Source: Hadesarchaea archaeon
GTDB taxonomy: Archaea; Hadarchaeota; Hadarchaeia; Hadarchaeales; Hadarchaeaceae
Length of the DNA: 16,834 nucleotides
NCBI GenBank assembly: GCA_003661465.1
Contig: QMWE01000009.1
Location: 1-16,834, forward strand
Reading direction: 5' to 3'
Position numbers and translations under genes: made by a program. Shown here in pieces: positions 6,813 to 13,327 of the stretch. Position 1 is the first letter of the stretch. The number at the start of each line of letters is the position of its first letter. The notes beneath the pieces were generated by a model. The model saw only the letters and a list, made by a program, of their open reading frames with translations. It was not told where the DNA came from and did no database searches.

Positions 6813-8174
6813 ATGGTGGAGAAAACGAAATTTCTGCTCGACGAAAATGAAATTCCGAAAGCATGGTACAACGTTCAGGCCGATCTTCCAACACCGCTCG
6901 ACCCGCCGCTGAACCCATCCACAAAGGAGCCAATCGGCCCAGATGCTCTAGCAAGGATTTTCCCGATGGAACTCATCAAACAGGAGGTCAGCAGGGAAAG
7001 GTGGATCAAGATCCCGGAGGAGGTGCGGGAGGTCTATCGACTGTGGCGTCCGACTCCGCTTTATCGTGCTCGCAGGCTTGAAAAGCTCCTGAAAACCCCA
7101 GCCAAGATATACTACAAGTGGGAGGGAGTGAGCCCCCCGGGAAGTCATAAGCCCAACACTGCGGTAGCTCAGGCTTACTACAACATGAAAGAGGGGGTAG
7201 AAAGGCTCACCACGGAAACGGGAGCTGGACAATGGGGCAGCGCGCTCGCATTTGGAACTATGCTCTTCGGCCTGAAATGTACGGTGTACATGGTCAAGGT
7301 GAGCTACGAACAAAAACCGTACCGAAGAGTCCTCATGGAGACATGGGGAGCGGAATGCGTCCCAAGCCCGAGTACACGTACCGAATACGGCAAAAGCGTC
7401 TTGAAAGAGGACCCGAAATGTCCTGGTAGCTTAGGCATCGCCATTTCGGAAGCGATCGAGGACGCGGCATCCCATGAGAACACCAAATACTCGCTCGGAA
7501 GCGTACTCAACCACGTGCTGCTCCACCAAACTGTCGTCGGTCTTGAGGCCAAGCAGCAGATGGAGATAGCGGGAGAATACCCTGATGTGGTGTTCGGGTG
7601 CGTTGGGGGCGGAAGCAACTTTTCTGGATTGGCATTTCCGTTCATCGCCGACAAGCTGAGCGGGAAAAAACCGGAACTCCGCGCAGTATCGTGCGAACCC
7701 AGGGCGTGCCCCACCCTGACCAAGGGCATCTATACGTACGATTTTGGAGATACCGCTGCCATGACTCCGCTCCTCAAAATGCACACACTCGGACATACCT
7801 TCGTGCCACCTCCGATTCACAGTGGTGGCCTGAGGTACCACGGAGATGCGCCGTTGCTCTGCAAGCTCACCAAGGAGGGTTATATGGAAGCTGCTGCGTA
7901 CCACCAAAACGAGGTATTCGAAGCGGCCAAGCTCTTCGCTAAGGCCGAGGGCTTCGTGGTCGCCCCAGAAACTGCACATGCCGTAAAGGGTGTTGTGGAC
8001 GAAGCTCTCAGATGCAAAGAAACCGGAGAGGAAAAAGCCATCCTGTTCAACAACAGCGGGCATGGACACTTCGATCTTGCGGCATGGGATGCTTTCCTTC
8101 ACGGCAAGCTAGTTGACTATGAATACCCAAAAGAACTCGTCGAGGAAGCCATTGCCAAAATCCCAAAGGTGTGA
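6813..8174 (+). CDS. trpB: Tryptophan synthase beta chain, TrpB2 type
   Basis: This PLP enzyme joins indole with serine (or O-phosphoserine) to give tryptophan. At 453 residues it has the length of TrpB2 proteins and their N-terminal extension (about 1-75), and is clearly longer than TrpB1 (about 390-400). The PLP lysine is Lys113 in GSHKPNTA; the catalytic Glu135 is in TETGAGQWG; the phosphate-binding glycine loop is GCVGGGSNFSG; the C-terminal NNSGHGHFD is also typical. No trpA or other trp gene is in the window. This agrees with TrpB2 working without a stable alpha subunit, perhaps as an indole salvage enzyme. ATG start with AAGGT five bases upstream, or a near-leaderless transcript. It is followed at once by a RAM-domain gene that likely shares its mRNA. 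Confidence 0.95.
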   Translation: MVEKTKFLLDENEIPKAWYNVQADLPTPLDPPLNPSTKEPIGPDALARIFPMELIKQEVSRERWIKIPEEVREVYRLWRPTPLYRARRLEKLLKTPAKIYYKWEGVSPPGSHKPNTAVAQAYYNMKEGVERLTTETGAGQWGSALAFGTMLFGLKCTVYMVKVSYEQKPYRRVLMETWGAECVPSPSTRTEYGKSVLKEDPKCPGSLGIAISEAIEDAASHENTKYSLGSVLNHVLLHQTVVGLEAKQQMEIAGEYPDVVFGCVGGGSNFSGLAFPFIADKLSGKKPELRAVSCEPRACPTLTKGIYTYDFGDTAAMTPLLKMHTLGHTFVPPPIHSGGLRYHGDAPLLCKLTKEGYMEAAAYHQNEVFEAAKLFAKAEGFVVAPETAHAVKGVVDEALRCKETGEEKAILFNNSGHGHFDLAAWDAFLHGKLVDYEYPKELVEEAIAKIPKV

Positions 8175-8188
8175 AAAAGGGGATGAAG

Positions 8189-8428
8189 ATGCCGCTTGCC
8201 TTTGTGTTGATAGATGCCGAGGCGGGGAAGGTCCAAGAAATAATAAACAGCCTCAAAAAGATCCAGGGTGTGACCGAAGCATATGGAGTTACGGGCCCGC
8301 ATGACATCGTGGTCAAGATCCAGCTACAGCGATTTGAGGAGGTCGCGGCGACTGTCAGCCAAAAAATTCACAAGCTTGGCGGTGTCAAAAACACCCTGAC
8401 GATGTTCACATTTGAAAGGATCCCATGA
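8189..8428 (+). CDS. Stand-alone Lrp/AsnC ligand-binding (RAM) domain protein
   Basis: The 79-residue product MPLAFVLIDAEAGKVQEI... is a complete beta-alpha-beta-beta-alpha-beta RAM domain, as found at the C-terminus of Lrp/AsnC regulators. It has the typical GVTEAYGVTGPHDIVVKIQ segment and ends in FTFERIP, but has no helix-turn-helix. Such proteins form dimers or octamers that bind amino acids between subunits and can act as sensors or modulators. I chose ATG 8189, six bases after AGGGG. ATG 8183 and GTG 8171 (overlapping the trpB2 stop) are in frame but fit the ribosome site less well. Close coupling to trpB2 suggests that it senses tryptophan or another amino acid and acts on TrpB2 or a full-length Lrp protein (inference). 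Confidence 0.85.
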   Translation: MPLAFVLIDAEAGKVQEIINSLKKIQGVTEAYGVTGPHDIVVKIQLQRFEEVAATVSQKIHKLGGVKNTLTMFTFERIP

Positions 8429-8497
8429 AACCGGCCAAACTTGATCTGTAAATTCTCCGCAAATTGGAAATGACGAATAACAGTAAGAGCCCCGTCT

Positions 8498-9259
8498 CTA
8501 CATCCTAAATTCTCGTGTCACATATTTTCTTGCTTCTTCGTAAGATTTAGCACTAAATTTTTCATATCGCCTATGAACATCCAATACCTCTTTTAAAGCC
8601 ATTTTAACCAGTTCCTTATCCTTCCAGCATTTTAGGGTGTTTAAAACCTTCTCCAAGCAACCTTCTTTATAGCTTATCTGTGCCAACACATGGGCGATAG
8701 TTTCCCGCACTTTTTTACTTCTATCACCTTGTAGCTCCTTCAAAAGAGGCAAAATATCCTCAGGATGAGATCTCCCTCTTAGTTCGATCCCGTGTACAAC
8801 CACCCTCCTAATTTGGGGATTGGGGTGATGTAAGAATTTTCTGGCAAATCTCAGTGTTGGCTTGGGATTTTTCTCCCCCATTTGTTTTAGAGCACCGATG
8901 ACAGCATTTCTAACGGAATGATGTTCATCGTTCAACGCGATCTCGAGCATTCGCATAATTTCATTGGCATTAATTTTACCTATTTCACCAACGGCATAGA
9001 TGACCGTCTGCCTCACTTTTTCATCGCTATTCTCAAACAAATTTTTCAAAATACCCAAAATCCGTTGACGAATCTCTGGGCGATCACGATACAATCGACC
9101 CAAGATTAGAGAAGTGTTTTTTCGTATGTATGTGTCACCGTCAGACGCGTACTTCAAAATATTTTCTTTAACCCCATTTTGTAAATCTCTCTCAATCGCT
9201 TCCTTCATTTTTTCGACAAGTTTCGCTCTTTCTCCTTTCGGCAGATCGTAAAATCCCAT
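8498..9259 (-). CDS. HEAT-repeat protein
   Basis: This soluble, all-helical protein of 253 residues is made of five to six HEAT-like units. Examples are ILKYASDGDTYIRKNTSLILGRL, KVRQTVIYAVGEIGK, SVRNAVIGALKQMGEK, QIRRVVVHGIELRG and KVRETIAHVLAQIS, with the usual pattern of a conserved Arg and Gly/Ala near each second helix. Such solenoids bind proteins or nucleic acids; DNA-alkylation-repair-like and PBS-lyase-like HEAT proteins are relatives, but no catalytic residues are apparent and no function can be assigned. The gene is clearly richer in A+T than its neighbours on both sides, with many AAA/ATT codons, which may mean later acquisition. The start ATG has GGGTGG ten bases before it. No clear TATA box was found in the gap upstream. 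Confidence 0.8.
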   Translation of the reverse strand: MGFYDLPKGERAKLVEKMKEAIERDLQNGVKENILKYASDGDTYIRKNTSLILGRLYRDRPEIRQRILGILKNLFENSDEKVRQTVIYAVGEIGKINANEIMRMLEIALNDEHHSVRNAVIGALKQMGEKNPKPTLRFARKFLHHPNPQIRRVVVHGIELRGRSHPEDILPLLKELQGDRSKKVRETIAHVLAQISYKEGCLEKVLNTLKCWKDKELVKMALKEVLDVHRRYEKFSAKSYEEARKYVTREFRM

Positions 9260-9318
9260 ACTATTTTTGCCACCCTTTTAGTTTTGAAGTAGAACCTTTT
9301 GTCTAGACTTTTGGACAA

Positions 9319-9386
9319 GACACGTCAGTCCGCCCATCATTCAGATCATCGCCTTGCTCAGACGATGTCGTGACATCATCCGTGTC
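9319..9386 (-). ncRNA. C/D box sRNA predicted to guide 2'-O-methylation of 16S rRNA C1402
   Basis: On the minus strand a terminal stem GACACG (9386-9381) pairs perfectly with CGTGTC (9324-9319). After the 5' strand come three bulged bases G-A-T and then GATG of box C (ATGATGT, 9379-9373). Box D CTGA (9328-9325) abuts the 3' strand, which is exactly the kink-turn layout bound by L7Ae. Internal boxes are D' CTGA (9361-9358) and C' GCGATGA (9352-9346), five bases apart. The ten bases 9339-9330 before box D (TGATGGGCGG) pair with the universal 16S sequence CCGCCCGUCA (one G-U). The fifth base before D (9333) lies opposite C1402 in E. coli numbering, a position methylated on the ribose in bacteria. 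The C'-D spacing is 17 instead of the usual 12 or so. It lies about 95 bp past ftsY, so it may be processed from that mRNA's 3' end; a weak TTATTA near 9412 could also start it. Confidence 0.82.
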
Positions 9387-9481
9387 ACTTTTATATTTTG
9401 ACTCAATTGTAATAACCCTTACGAACATTTCTCCCTGAATAGACGCCCGAGGAAATATTGGGTTGGACCACCACACGTCCA

Positions 9482-10576
9482 TCAATCGCCGAAAAGCGCG
9501 TTCAGTATGATGTCCGGTTTGAATTCCACCAAATCCTCATATCCCTGTCCTGTACCCAGAAAGAGGATCGGCTTTCCCGTAACTTGAGATATCGAAAGTG
9601 CGGCACCTCCACGTGCGTCCGCGTCCATCTTGCACAGTATCGACCCGCTGATATGCACAGCGTCGTCAAATGTCTTGGCCTGCTCGACAGCATCGTTTCC
9701 GGTAAGTGCGTCGCCAACGAACACGACAACATCCGGATTGGCCACCCGGACGATCTTTCGCATCTCATCCATGAGGTTGGCCTCCGTCTGCATGCGGCCC
9801 GCGGTATCCACGAGCACCACATCAATTCCACGAGCTTTTGCGTGAGCTATAGCATCGTATGCTACCGCCGCGGCATCCGCACCTCGCCGTTGTTTGACCA
9901 CCTCTGCCCCAATACGCTCCGCATGGGTTTCGAGCTGTTCGATCCCAGCCGCTCGGAAAGTATCCGCAGCTGCAAGCACTACCTTATATCCACGTCCCAT
10001 CAAATACCGCGCTACTTTGGCCACGGTGGTTGTTTTTCCCGTTCCATTTATTCCGACGAAGACCAAAACGGCAGGTTCTCCCCGAATACGCTTCTCCTCG
10101 ATGATCTTGATAAGGTCCAACTTTTTCTCCGGTGTCAGCACTTCCTCGATGGCCTTCCTAAGGACCTCATCCGCCAATTTTTTGGGATCTTCCCTGAGCC
10201 CCAGTTTTTTGCCGATGAGCTCTGTTTTTACCCGTTCGATGATTTTATCGGCGACCGGAACCGCAACATCGCTCTCGAGTAGACCCACCTGAAGGTCCCA
10301 CAGGATGTCCTCAACGTCCTCCGGAGAGAGCTCTCTGCGGGATATCTTCTTCACCACCCTCCGCAGTCCTTTTGTCGGCCTAGCACGCTGCAATTTTGGT
10401 TGGACCACTGACGGAGGTTCTGGCTCAGTTTGTGACACTGCGGGTGTGGGGCTTGACTGCACCTCTTTGGGAGCTTCCTTTGTCTCATCCATCGCTTCTG
10501 GAACCTCTTCAGCTGGAACTTTCCGAATTATGCGCTCTTTGACTTGTTTGAGCTTTTTCTTAAGTTTTTCAAACAT
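9482..10576 (-). CDS. ftsY: Signal recognition particle receptor FtsY
   Basis: This GTPase receives the SRP-ribosome complex at the membrane and hands it to the Sec translocon. Of its 364 residues, 1-20 are a basic amphipathic helix and 21-66 an acidic, Pro-rich linker. An N domain (about 70-160) precedes the G domain. The G domain has P-loop GINGTGKTT (175-183), the insertion-box segment DTFRAAGIEQLE (205-216), DTAGR (257-261), and the guanine-specific region CKMDADARGG (315-324), where Thr of the usual TKxD is Cys. The C-terminal GTGQGYEDLVEF helix is typical of FtsY, not of SRP54, and no M domain is present. Its ATG is within the pfdA stop region (8-bp overlap, ATGTTTGA), so it is the last gene of the translation cluster. 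A C/D sRNA follows. Confidence 0.97.
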   Translation of the reverse strand: MFEKLKKKLKQVKERIIRKVPAEEVPEAMDETKEAPKEVQSSPTPAVSQTEPEPPSVVQPKLQRARPTKGLRRVVKKISRRELSPEDVEDILWDLQVGLLESDVAVPVADKIIERVKTELIGKKLGLREDPKKLADEVLRKAIEEVLTPEKKLDLIKIIEEKRIRGEPAVLVFVGINGTGKTTTVAKVARYLMGRGYKVVLAAADTFRAAGIEQLETHAERIGAEVVKQRRGADAAAVAYDAIAHAKARGIDVVLVDTAGRMQTEANLMDEMRKIVRVANPDVVVFVGDALTGNDAVEQAKTFDDAVHISGSILCKMDADARGGAALSISQVTGKPILFLGTGQGYEDLVEFKPDIILNALFGD

Positions 10577-11030
10577 CTGCGGATTGCCCTCGCGTGGATT
10601 CTCGGGTCTTGTTCAGGATTTTTTCAGCTTCCGGCCTAAGCGACTCGATACGTTCCTCTACTCGCCTCAATTCCTCCCTAGCGCGACGTGCTGCTTCCTC
10701 CAATTCGGAGGTCCTGGACTCCAAGAATTTTAGTGCATCGGAAGCTGATCGTTCAGCCACCACGTCCGCACCCAGTCCAGTGAGCACCTTATCCGAATCG
10801 GAAATTTTAGCGCTGATGAAAGAATCCGATCCAAGGGGCACTAGGATGTCGGTCCCGGGCCTCAGATCCTTCACCGTCTTAATCGCGTCAATCGTCATGG
10901 AAACCTCTGTAAGCGATGAGGTAAGCATGGAAATGTGGTTACGAAGCGACTCCACGGCCGCTTGGTAGTTGTTGAGAAGAGATACCACCTGCTGCAATCG
11001 CGCGCGTTCATCACTTGTCAAACGATCCAT
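10569..11030 (-). CDS. pfdA: Prefoldin alpha subunit
   Basis: Prefoldin is the hexameric jellyfish-shaped chaperone (two alpha, four beta subunits) that takes unfolded chains to the thermosome. The 153 residues form two long heptad helices (about 5-50 and 95-145) joined by a beta region with PGTDILVPLGSDSFISAKI and VLTGLGADVVAERS, the conserved prefoldin alpha hairpins. The gene is four bases past L18a and overlaps ftsY by eight. The place between L18a/LX and ftsY is conserved among many archaea, which supports the call. A prefoldin beta gene is not in the window. Confidence 0.94.
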   Translation of the reverse strand: MDRLTSDERARLQQVVSLLNNYQAAVESLRNHISMLTSSLTEVSMTIDAIKTVKDLRPGTDILVPLGSDSFISAKISDSDKVLTGLGADVVAERSASDALKFLESRTSELEEAARRAREELRRVEERIESLRPEAEKILNKTRESTRGQSADV

Positions 11031-11034
11031 CTAA

Positions 11035-11253
11035 TCACGCACCATCCTGGCTCACATCATTTGATGTTTCTCCGGGTTTCACTTCGATCACTACATCTAT
11101 ATTGATTTGGTTTCGTTTGAGTTTATGTTTGCTTCCGAGGTCCGAATAAACCCGCTCGAGCGCATGCTTCTCGGAGAGCGCAGAGACCTCTTTGGTGAAC
11201 TTTTGACGTTCGAGTCCCTGTTTGAACCATCCGCTAATCCTGTACGTCCGCAT
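11035..11253 (-). CDS. rpl18a: Large-subunit ribosomal protein L18a (LX, eL20)
   Basis: This small archaeal large-subunit protein has 72 residues from the ATG at 11253, which follows GAGGTGG with good spacing. An in-frame upstream ATG at 11283 lies inside aIF6 and adds ten residues without family likeness. MRTYRISGWFKQG at the N-terminus, then QKFTKEVSALSEKHALERVYSDLGSKH (a beta-alpha-beta fold) and RNQINIDVVIEVKP, are typical of LX/L18a. The gene begins ten bases past the aIF6 stop. Confidence 0.93.
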   Translation of the reverse strand: MRTYRISGWFKQGLERQKFTKEVSALSEKHALERVYSDLGSKHKLKRNQINIDVVIEVKPGETSNDVSQDGA

Positions 11254-11263
11254 TTCCCCACCT

Positions 11264-11926
11264 CTAAATAAATCCCAACGCACTTTCTATACGGCCAAGT
11301 TCTGGCCCTGTGGTGGTCATCCCAGCTATTGCACCATTCGAATTTGCCACAATACATAATCCCACGAACTTCACCCCTCCACATGCGGTCCCTACGTCTG
11401 CGGGAACCTCGAGAATTTTCTCAACAAGGCTTAATTCGTTTTCGGAGACGTCTGGATGTAAGAGTGCTCCCTGATTTGTCGCGACACCTGCCGCTCCAAC
11501 ATTTTTTATACCTGCTATCGTTCCTCGTTCCACTCGGACATTCAATCTTTCACCTATATGTTCAATCACCTCATCCGGGAGATCTGGATTAACGATGGCC
11601 CCGCGATCATTTGCCAGTATGAGGTTCCCAAAGGCCGTGAACTTCCCGGGGACCTGCTGGACGCTCACACCCAATTCCCCAAATTTTTCCTCGTTTTCCA
11701 CATCAAATAGATCAGATGAGATCAAACCGCTGGAATTTCCGGTCATCAAAATCCCGATCAACGGGCTTTTCCCAACGACGCTTTTGATAATAGGAACGTT
11801 GAGAACCTCCCGCGCCTCCTTACCTCTAAAGTGAAGTTGCGCGGGAAACACCGCAACCTTATCGGTACACATGGCGAATGCCCCCAGATATGGGATTTGA
11901 TTAAACCCCATCCTGACGACCCGCAC
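11264..11926 (-). CDS. eif6: Translation initiation factor 6 (aIF6)
   Basis: aIF6 binds the large ribosomal subunit at L14 and stops premature joining of subunits. The 220 residues contain the five-fold quasi-repeat (pentein) pattern: NSSGLISSDL, NDRGAIVNPDL, TNQGALLHPDV and NSNGAIAG, each with a turn and small residues, plus the start GFNQIPYLGAFA. The GTG start at 11926 lies one base past the L31e stop, beside GGTGA. The next in-frame ATG (11911) would remove the first conserved strand. Family length is about 220, so the fit is complete. Confidence 0.95.
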   Translation of the reverse strand: MRVVRMGFNQIPYLGAFAMCTDKVAVFPAQLHFRGKEAREVLNVPIIKSVVGKSPLIGILMTGNSSGLISSDLFDVENEEKFGELGVSVQQVPGKFTAFGNLILANDRGAIVNPDLPDEVIEHIGERLNVRVERGTIAGIKNVGAAGVATNQGALLHPDVSENELSLVEKILEVPADVGTACGGVKFVGLCIVANSNGAIAGMTTTGPELGRIESALGFI

Positions 11927-11927
11927 T

Positions 11928-12191
11928 TCACCGCCCCGGCTCCACTGCGAGAAAAGCCTTCACGGACCCATCATCCTGTTTTACCGCTCGTACCCTTATC
12001 TTTGAAGGAGGGGACTCAACTCCCTGCTTCCAAAGCTCGTGGTTTAACTTTGTGTCCAATTTTACCTCGTCGGATTTCATGTGTCTTATCAGAAACTCCC
12101 GTACAAGTTTGGATGCTTTTTTCGCTCTGAGATATCTGGGCACCCGTTTTACCTCCCGCAGTGGAATAACATAAACGCGTTCTTCGGGCAC
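11928..12191 (-). CDS. rpl31e: Large-subunit ribosomal protein L31e
   Basis: Eighty-seven residues match archaeal L31e, which sits at the nascent-chain exit rim of the large subunit. Characteristic stretches are RVYVIPLREVKRVPRYLRAKKA at the N-terminus (here in two parts around RVPRYLRAKK), FLIRHMK, LNHELWKQGVESPPSKIRV and the closing acidic tail. The GTG start is preceded by GAGGTGA five bases away and lies nine bases past the L39e stop. Confidence 0.96.
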   Translation of the reverse strand: MPEERVYVIPLREVKRVPRYLRAKKASKLVREFLIRHMKSDEVKLDTKLNHELWKQGVESPPSKIRVRAVKQDDGSVKAFLAVEPGR

Positions 12192-12200
12192 AGGCTCACC

Positions 12201-12356
12201 TCACGGCTTTATCCGTTGCCTCCGCCAGCTTCTACGTTTTACATGAGTCCGTATCCTGCCCCTCGTCTTGGCCATCACCCACAGGGGGGCCCTTCTCTTC
12301 AGTTTTGCCGCCCTTCCCAACCTCCGTTTCACCGCTGCGGGTTTGTTCTTGGCCAA
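12201..12356 (-). CDS. rpl39e: Large-subunit ribosomal protein L39e
   Basis: The product is only 51 residues and highly basic: AKNKPAAVKRRLGRAAKLKRR, then APLWVMAKTRGRIRTHVKR and RSWRRQRIKP, the usual L39e core ending. L39e lines the exit tunnel. The true start is the TTG at 12354-12356: AGGAGGG lies seven bases before it, it follows the stop of the preceding gene by one base, and the family begins with M-A-x-N-K-P. The frame stays open for 36 codons upstream, but that part overlaps the PDCD5 gene and has no L39e likeness, so longer models are wrong. Confidence 0.93.
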   Translation of the reverse strand: MAKNKPAAVKRRLGRAAKLKRRAPLWVMAKTRGRIRTHVKRRSWRRQRIKP

Positions 12357-12357
12357 T

Positions 12358-12684
12358 TCAAGCCCTCCTGATCTTGAATTCCCGTTTTCGTTCTTGAATC
12401 TTTGCAAGAATTTCCTTGAGCTGCGAATCCGTGATCTTGGACATGAGCCGACCTGATTGAGCAAGCTGAATCAGCTGAATCTCTATCTGCTCCGCAAACT
12501 CTGGTTTCACCGCACGAATATTGGCCAGTCGAGTTCTAGCTTCTGGAGTAAGTATCTGGCGTATCGCTGCACGCTTCTGCAGTTCGTACTCTCTCTTCAA
12601 CGCAGCCTGACGTTGCTGTTCCCTGAGCTGAGCCTGATATTCCATTAATTTCCGCTTGCGCAGTTCCTCAAGTTCGTCTTCCAA
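12358..12684 (-). CDS. PDCD5/TFAR19-family DNA-binding protein
   Basis: The 108-residue protein has the family signature: an acidic, charged N-terminal helix (EDELEELRKRKLMEYQ), a Gln/Arg-rich helix, and a three-helix core with ILTPEARTRLANIRAVKPE, the hallmark of archaeal PDCD5-like proteins, then QIEIQLIQLAQSGRL and ITDSQLKEIL. Archaeal relatives bind DNA in vitro; the role in the cell is not settled. The start is TTG, two bases after the S19e stop, with GGGGAGG upstream. Its place between S19e and L39e is common in archaea, suggesting a link with translation. Confidence 0.93.
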   Translation of the reverse strand: MEDELEELRKRKLMEYQAQLREQQRQAALKREYELQKRAAIRQILTPEARTRLANIRAVKPEFAEQIEIQLIQLAQSGRLMSKITDSQLKEILAKIQERKREFKIRRA

Positions 12685-12686
12685 AT

Positions 12687-13109
12687 TTACTGCCTCCCCG
12701 CCCTTACACTTTCAGCTATTTTTTCCAGCATCGCCGCGCCTTTGCGGGTCACCTTACGTCCCGAACGCTCAACTTTGGTCACCAAACCAGCCTGTTCCAT
12801 TTGCTGTAGGATCGTCCTGATGATTTTTCCCCCACCCCTTCGCGCATGTTCTGGAGCCTGCCCGCGATTTTGTCTTCCCCCATAGTAAGTCCGAAGCCTT
12901 GAGATCCCAACGGGCCCATCTATATAGATCCGTCGTAGAATTGAAGCCGCACGCATGTACCACCAATCAGGCTGCTCTGGAGGGCGCTCTTTGTGCACCC
13001 CAGTTTTCACAAAGTGGCTCCACTCCGGAGGCGTGAGCTCCTTTATCTTTTTCAACTCCTCACATGTCTGCCTGATGAGCGCCTGTGTGGGGGTTTCCCT
13101 TACCGACAT
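12687..13109 (-). CDS. rps19e: Small-subunit ribosomal protein S19e
   Basis: S19e is an archaeal/eukaryotic protein of the 30S head needed for small subunit maturation. The 140 residues contain the winged-helix core: LTPPEWSHFVKTGVHKERPP, DWWYMRAASILRRIYIDGPVG, LRTYYGGRQNRG and GKIIRTILQQMEQAGLVTK, all strongly conserved. The ATG has AAGGGAG a few bases upstream. A separate TATA box and a structured leader precede it, so it probably starts its own transcript in addition to any read-through from nep1-rnp4. Confidence 0.96.
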   Translation of the reverse strand: MSVRETPTQALIRQTCEELKKIKELTPPEWSHFVKTGVHKERPPEQPDWWYMRAASILRRIYIDGPVGISRLRTYYGGRQNRGQAPEHARRGGGKIIRTILQQMEQAGLVTKVERSGRKVTRKGAAMLEKIAESVRAGRQ

Positions 13110-13180
13110 TTTTACTCCCTTATTCGTCCTTTGCTCTCCAAACCATTTGAAATCTACGATATTAACTTTACCGCCAGAGG

Positions 13181-13198
13181 CTCCCTTCCGAGAGGGAG
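13181..13198 (-). other. Hairpin in the S19e 5' leader
   Basis: CTCCCT and AGGGAG form a 6-bp stem with a 6-nt loop in the leader 70-90 nt upstream of the S19e start. A wider pair, CTCTCCA/TGGAGAG (13201-13207 with 13134-13140), encloses it if transcription starts at or before 13207. The 218-bp gap between rnp4 and S19e is unusual in an otherwise tightly packed cluster, so this may be a regulatory leader. This is inference from complementarity only. Confidence 0.35.
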
Positions 13199-13220
13199 GG
13201 TGGAGAGACGAGTTTTTCTG

Positions 13221-13228
13221 TATAAAGA
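13221..13228 (-). promoter_or_regulatory. TATA box of the S19e-ftsY section
   Basis: TCTTTATA on the minus strand, the best TATA match between rnp4 and S19e, predicts transcription near 13198 and a leader of about 90 nt. A weaker TTAATAT near 13161 would give a shorter leader and cannot be excluded. Confidence 0.5.
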
Positions 13229-13327
13229 ACCTCCACCTAAATACATGAGGGATGAATCGATGCTATCGCACAGGTTCTGTGTCTACCCATCAAAAACAGA
13301 AGCCCCGTCGCTGACACAGGAAGCTCC

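Noticed and set aside
7431..8102. Minus-strand frame of 223 codons inside trpB2
   Set aside because: Shadow of trpB2; no motif and no promoter.
9303..9485. A 60-codon minus-strand frame starting at the ftsY stop (TGATG overlap)
   Set aside because: Its second half is fully explained by the C/D sRNA boxes and stem, the protein has no family likeness, and no convincing ribosome site beyond the overlap. Small coupled peptide not excluded but weaker.
9458..10282. Long plus-strand open frame (274 codons) opposite ftsY
   Set aside because: Antisense to a clearly real gene, composition follows the complementary codons, no motif.
13231..13327. Possible second C/D or H/ACA RNA between rnp4 and S19e
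   Set aside because: GATG and CTGA occur but without matching flanking stems, and no ACA-ended two-stem fold could be made.
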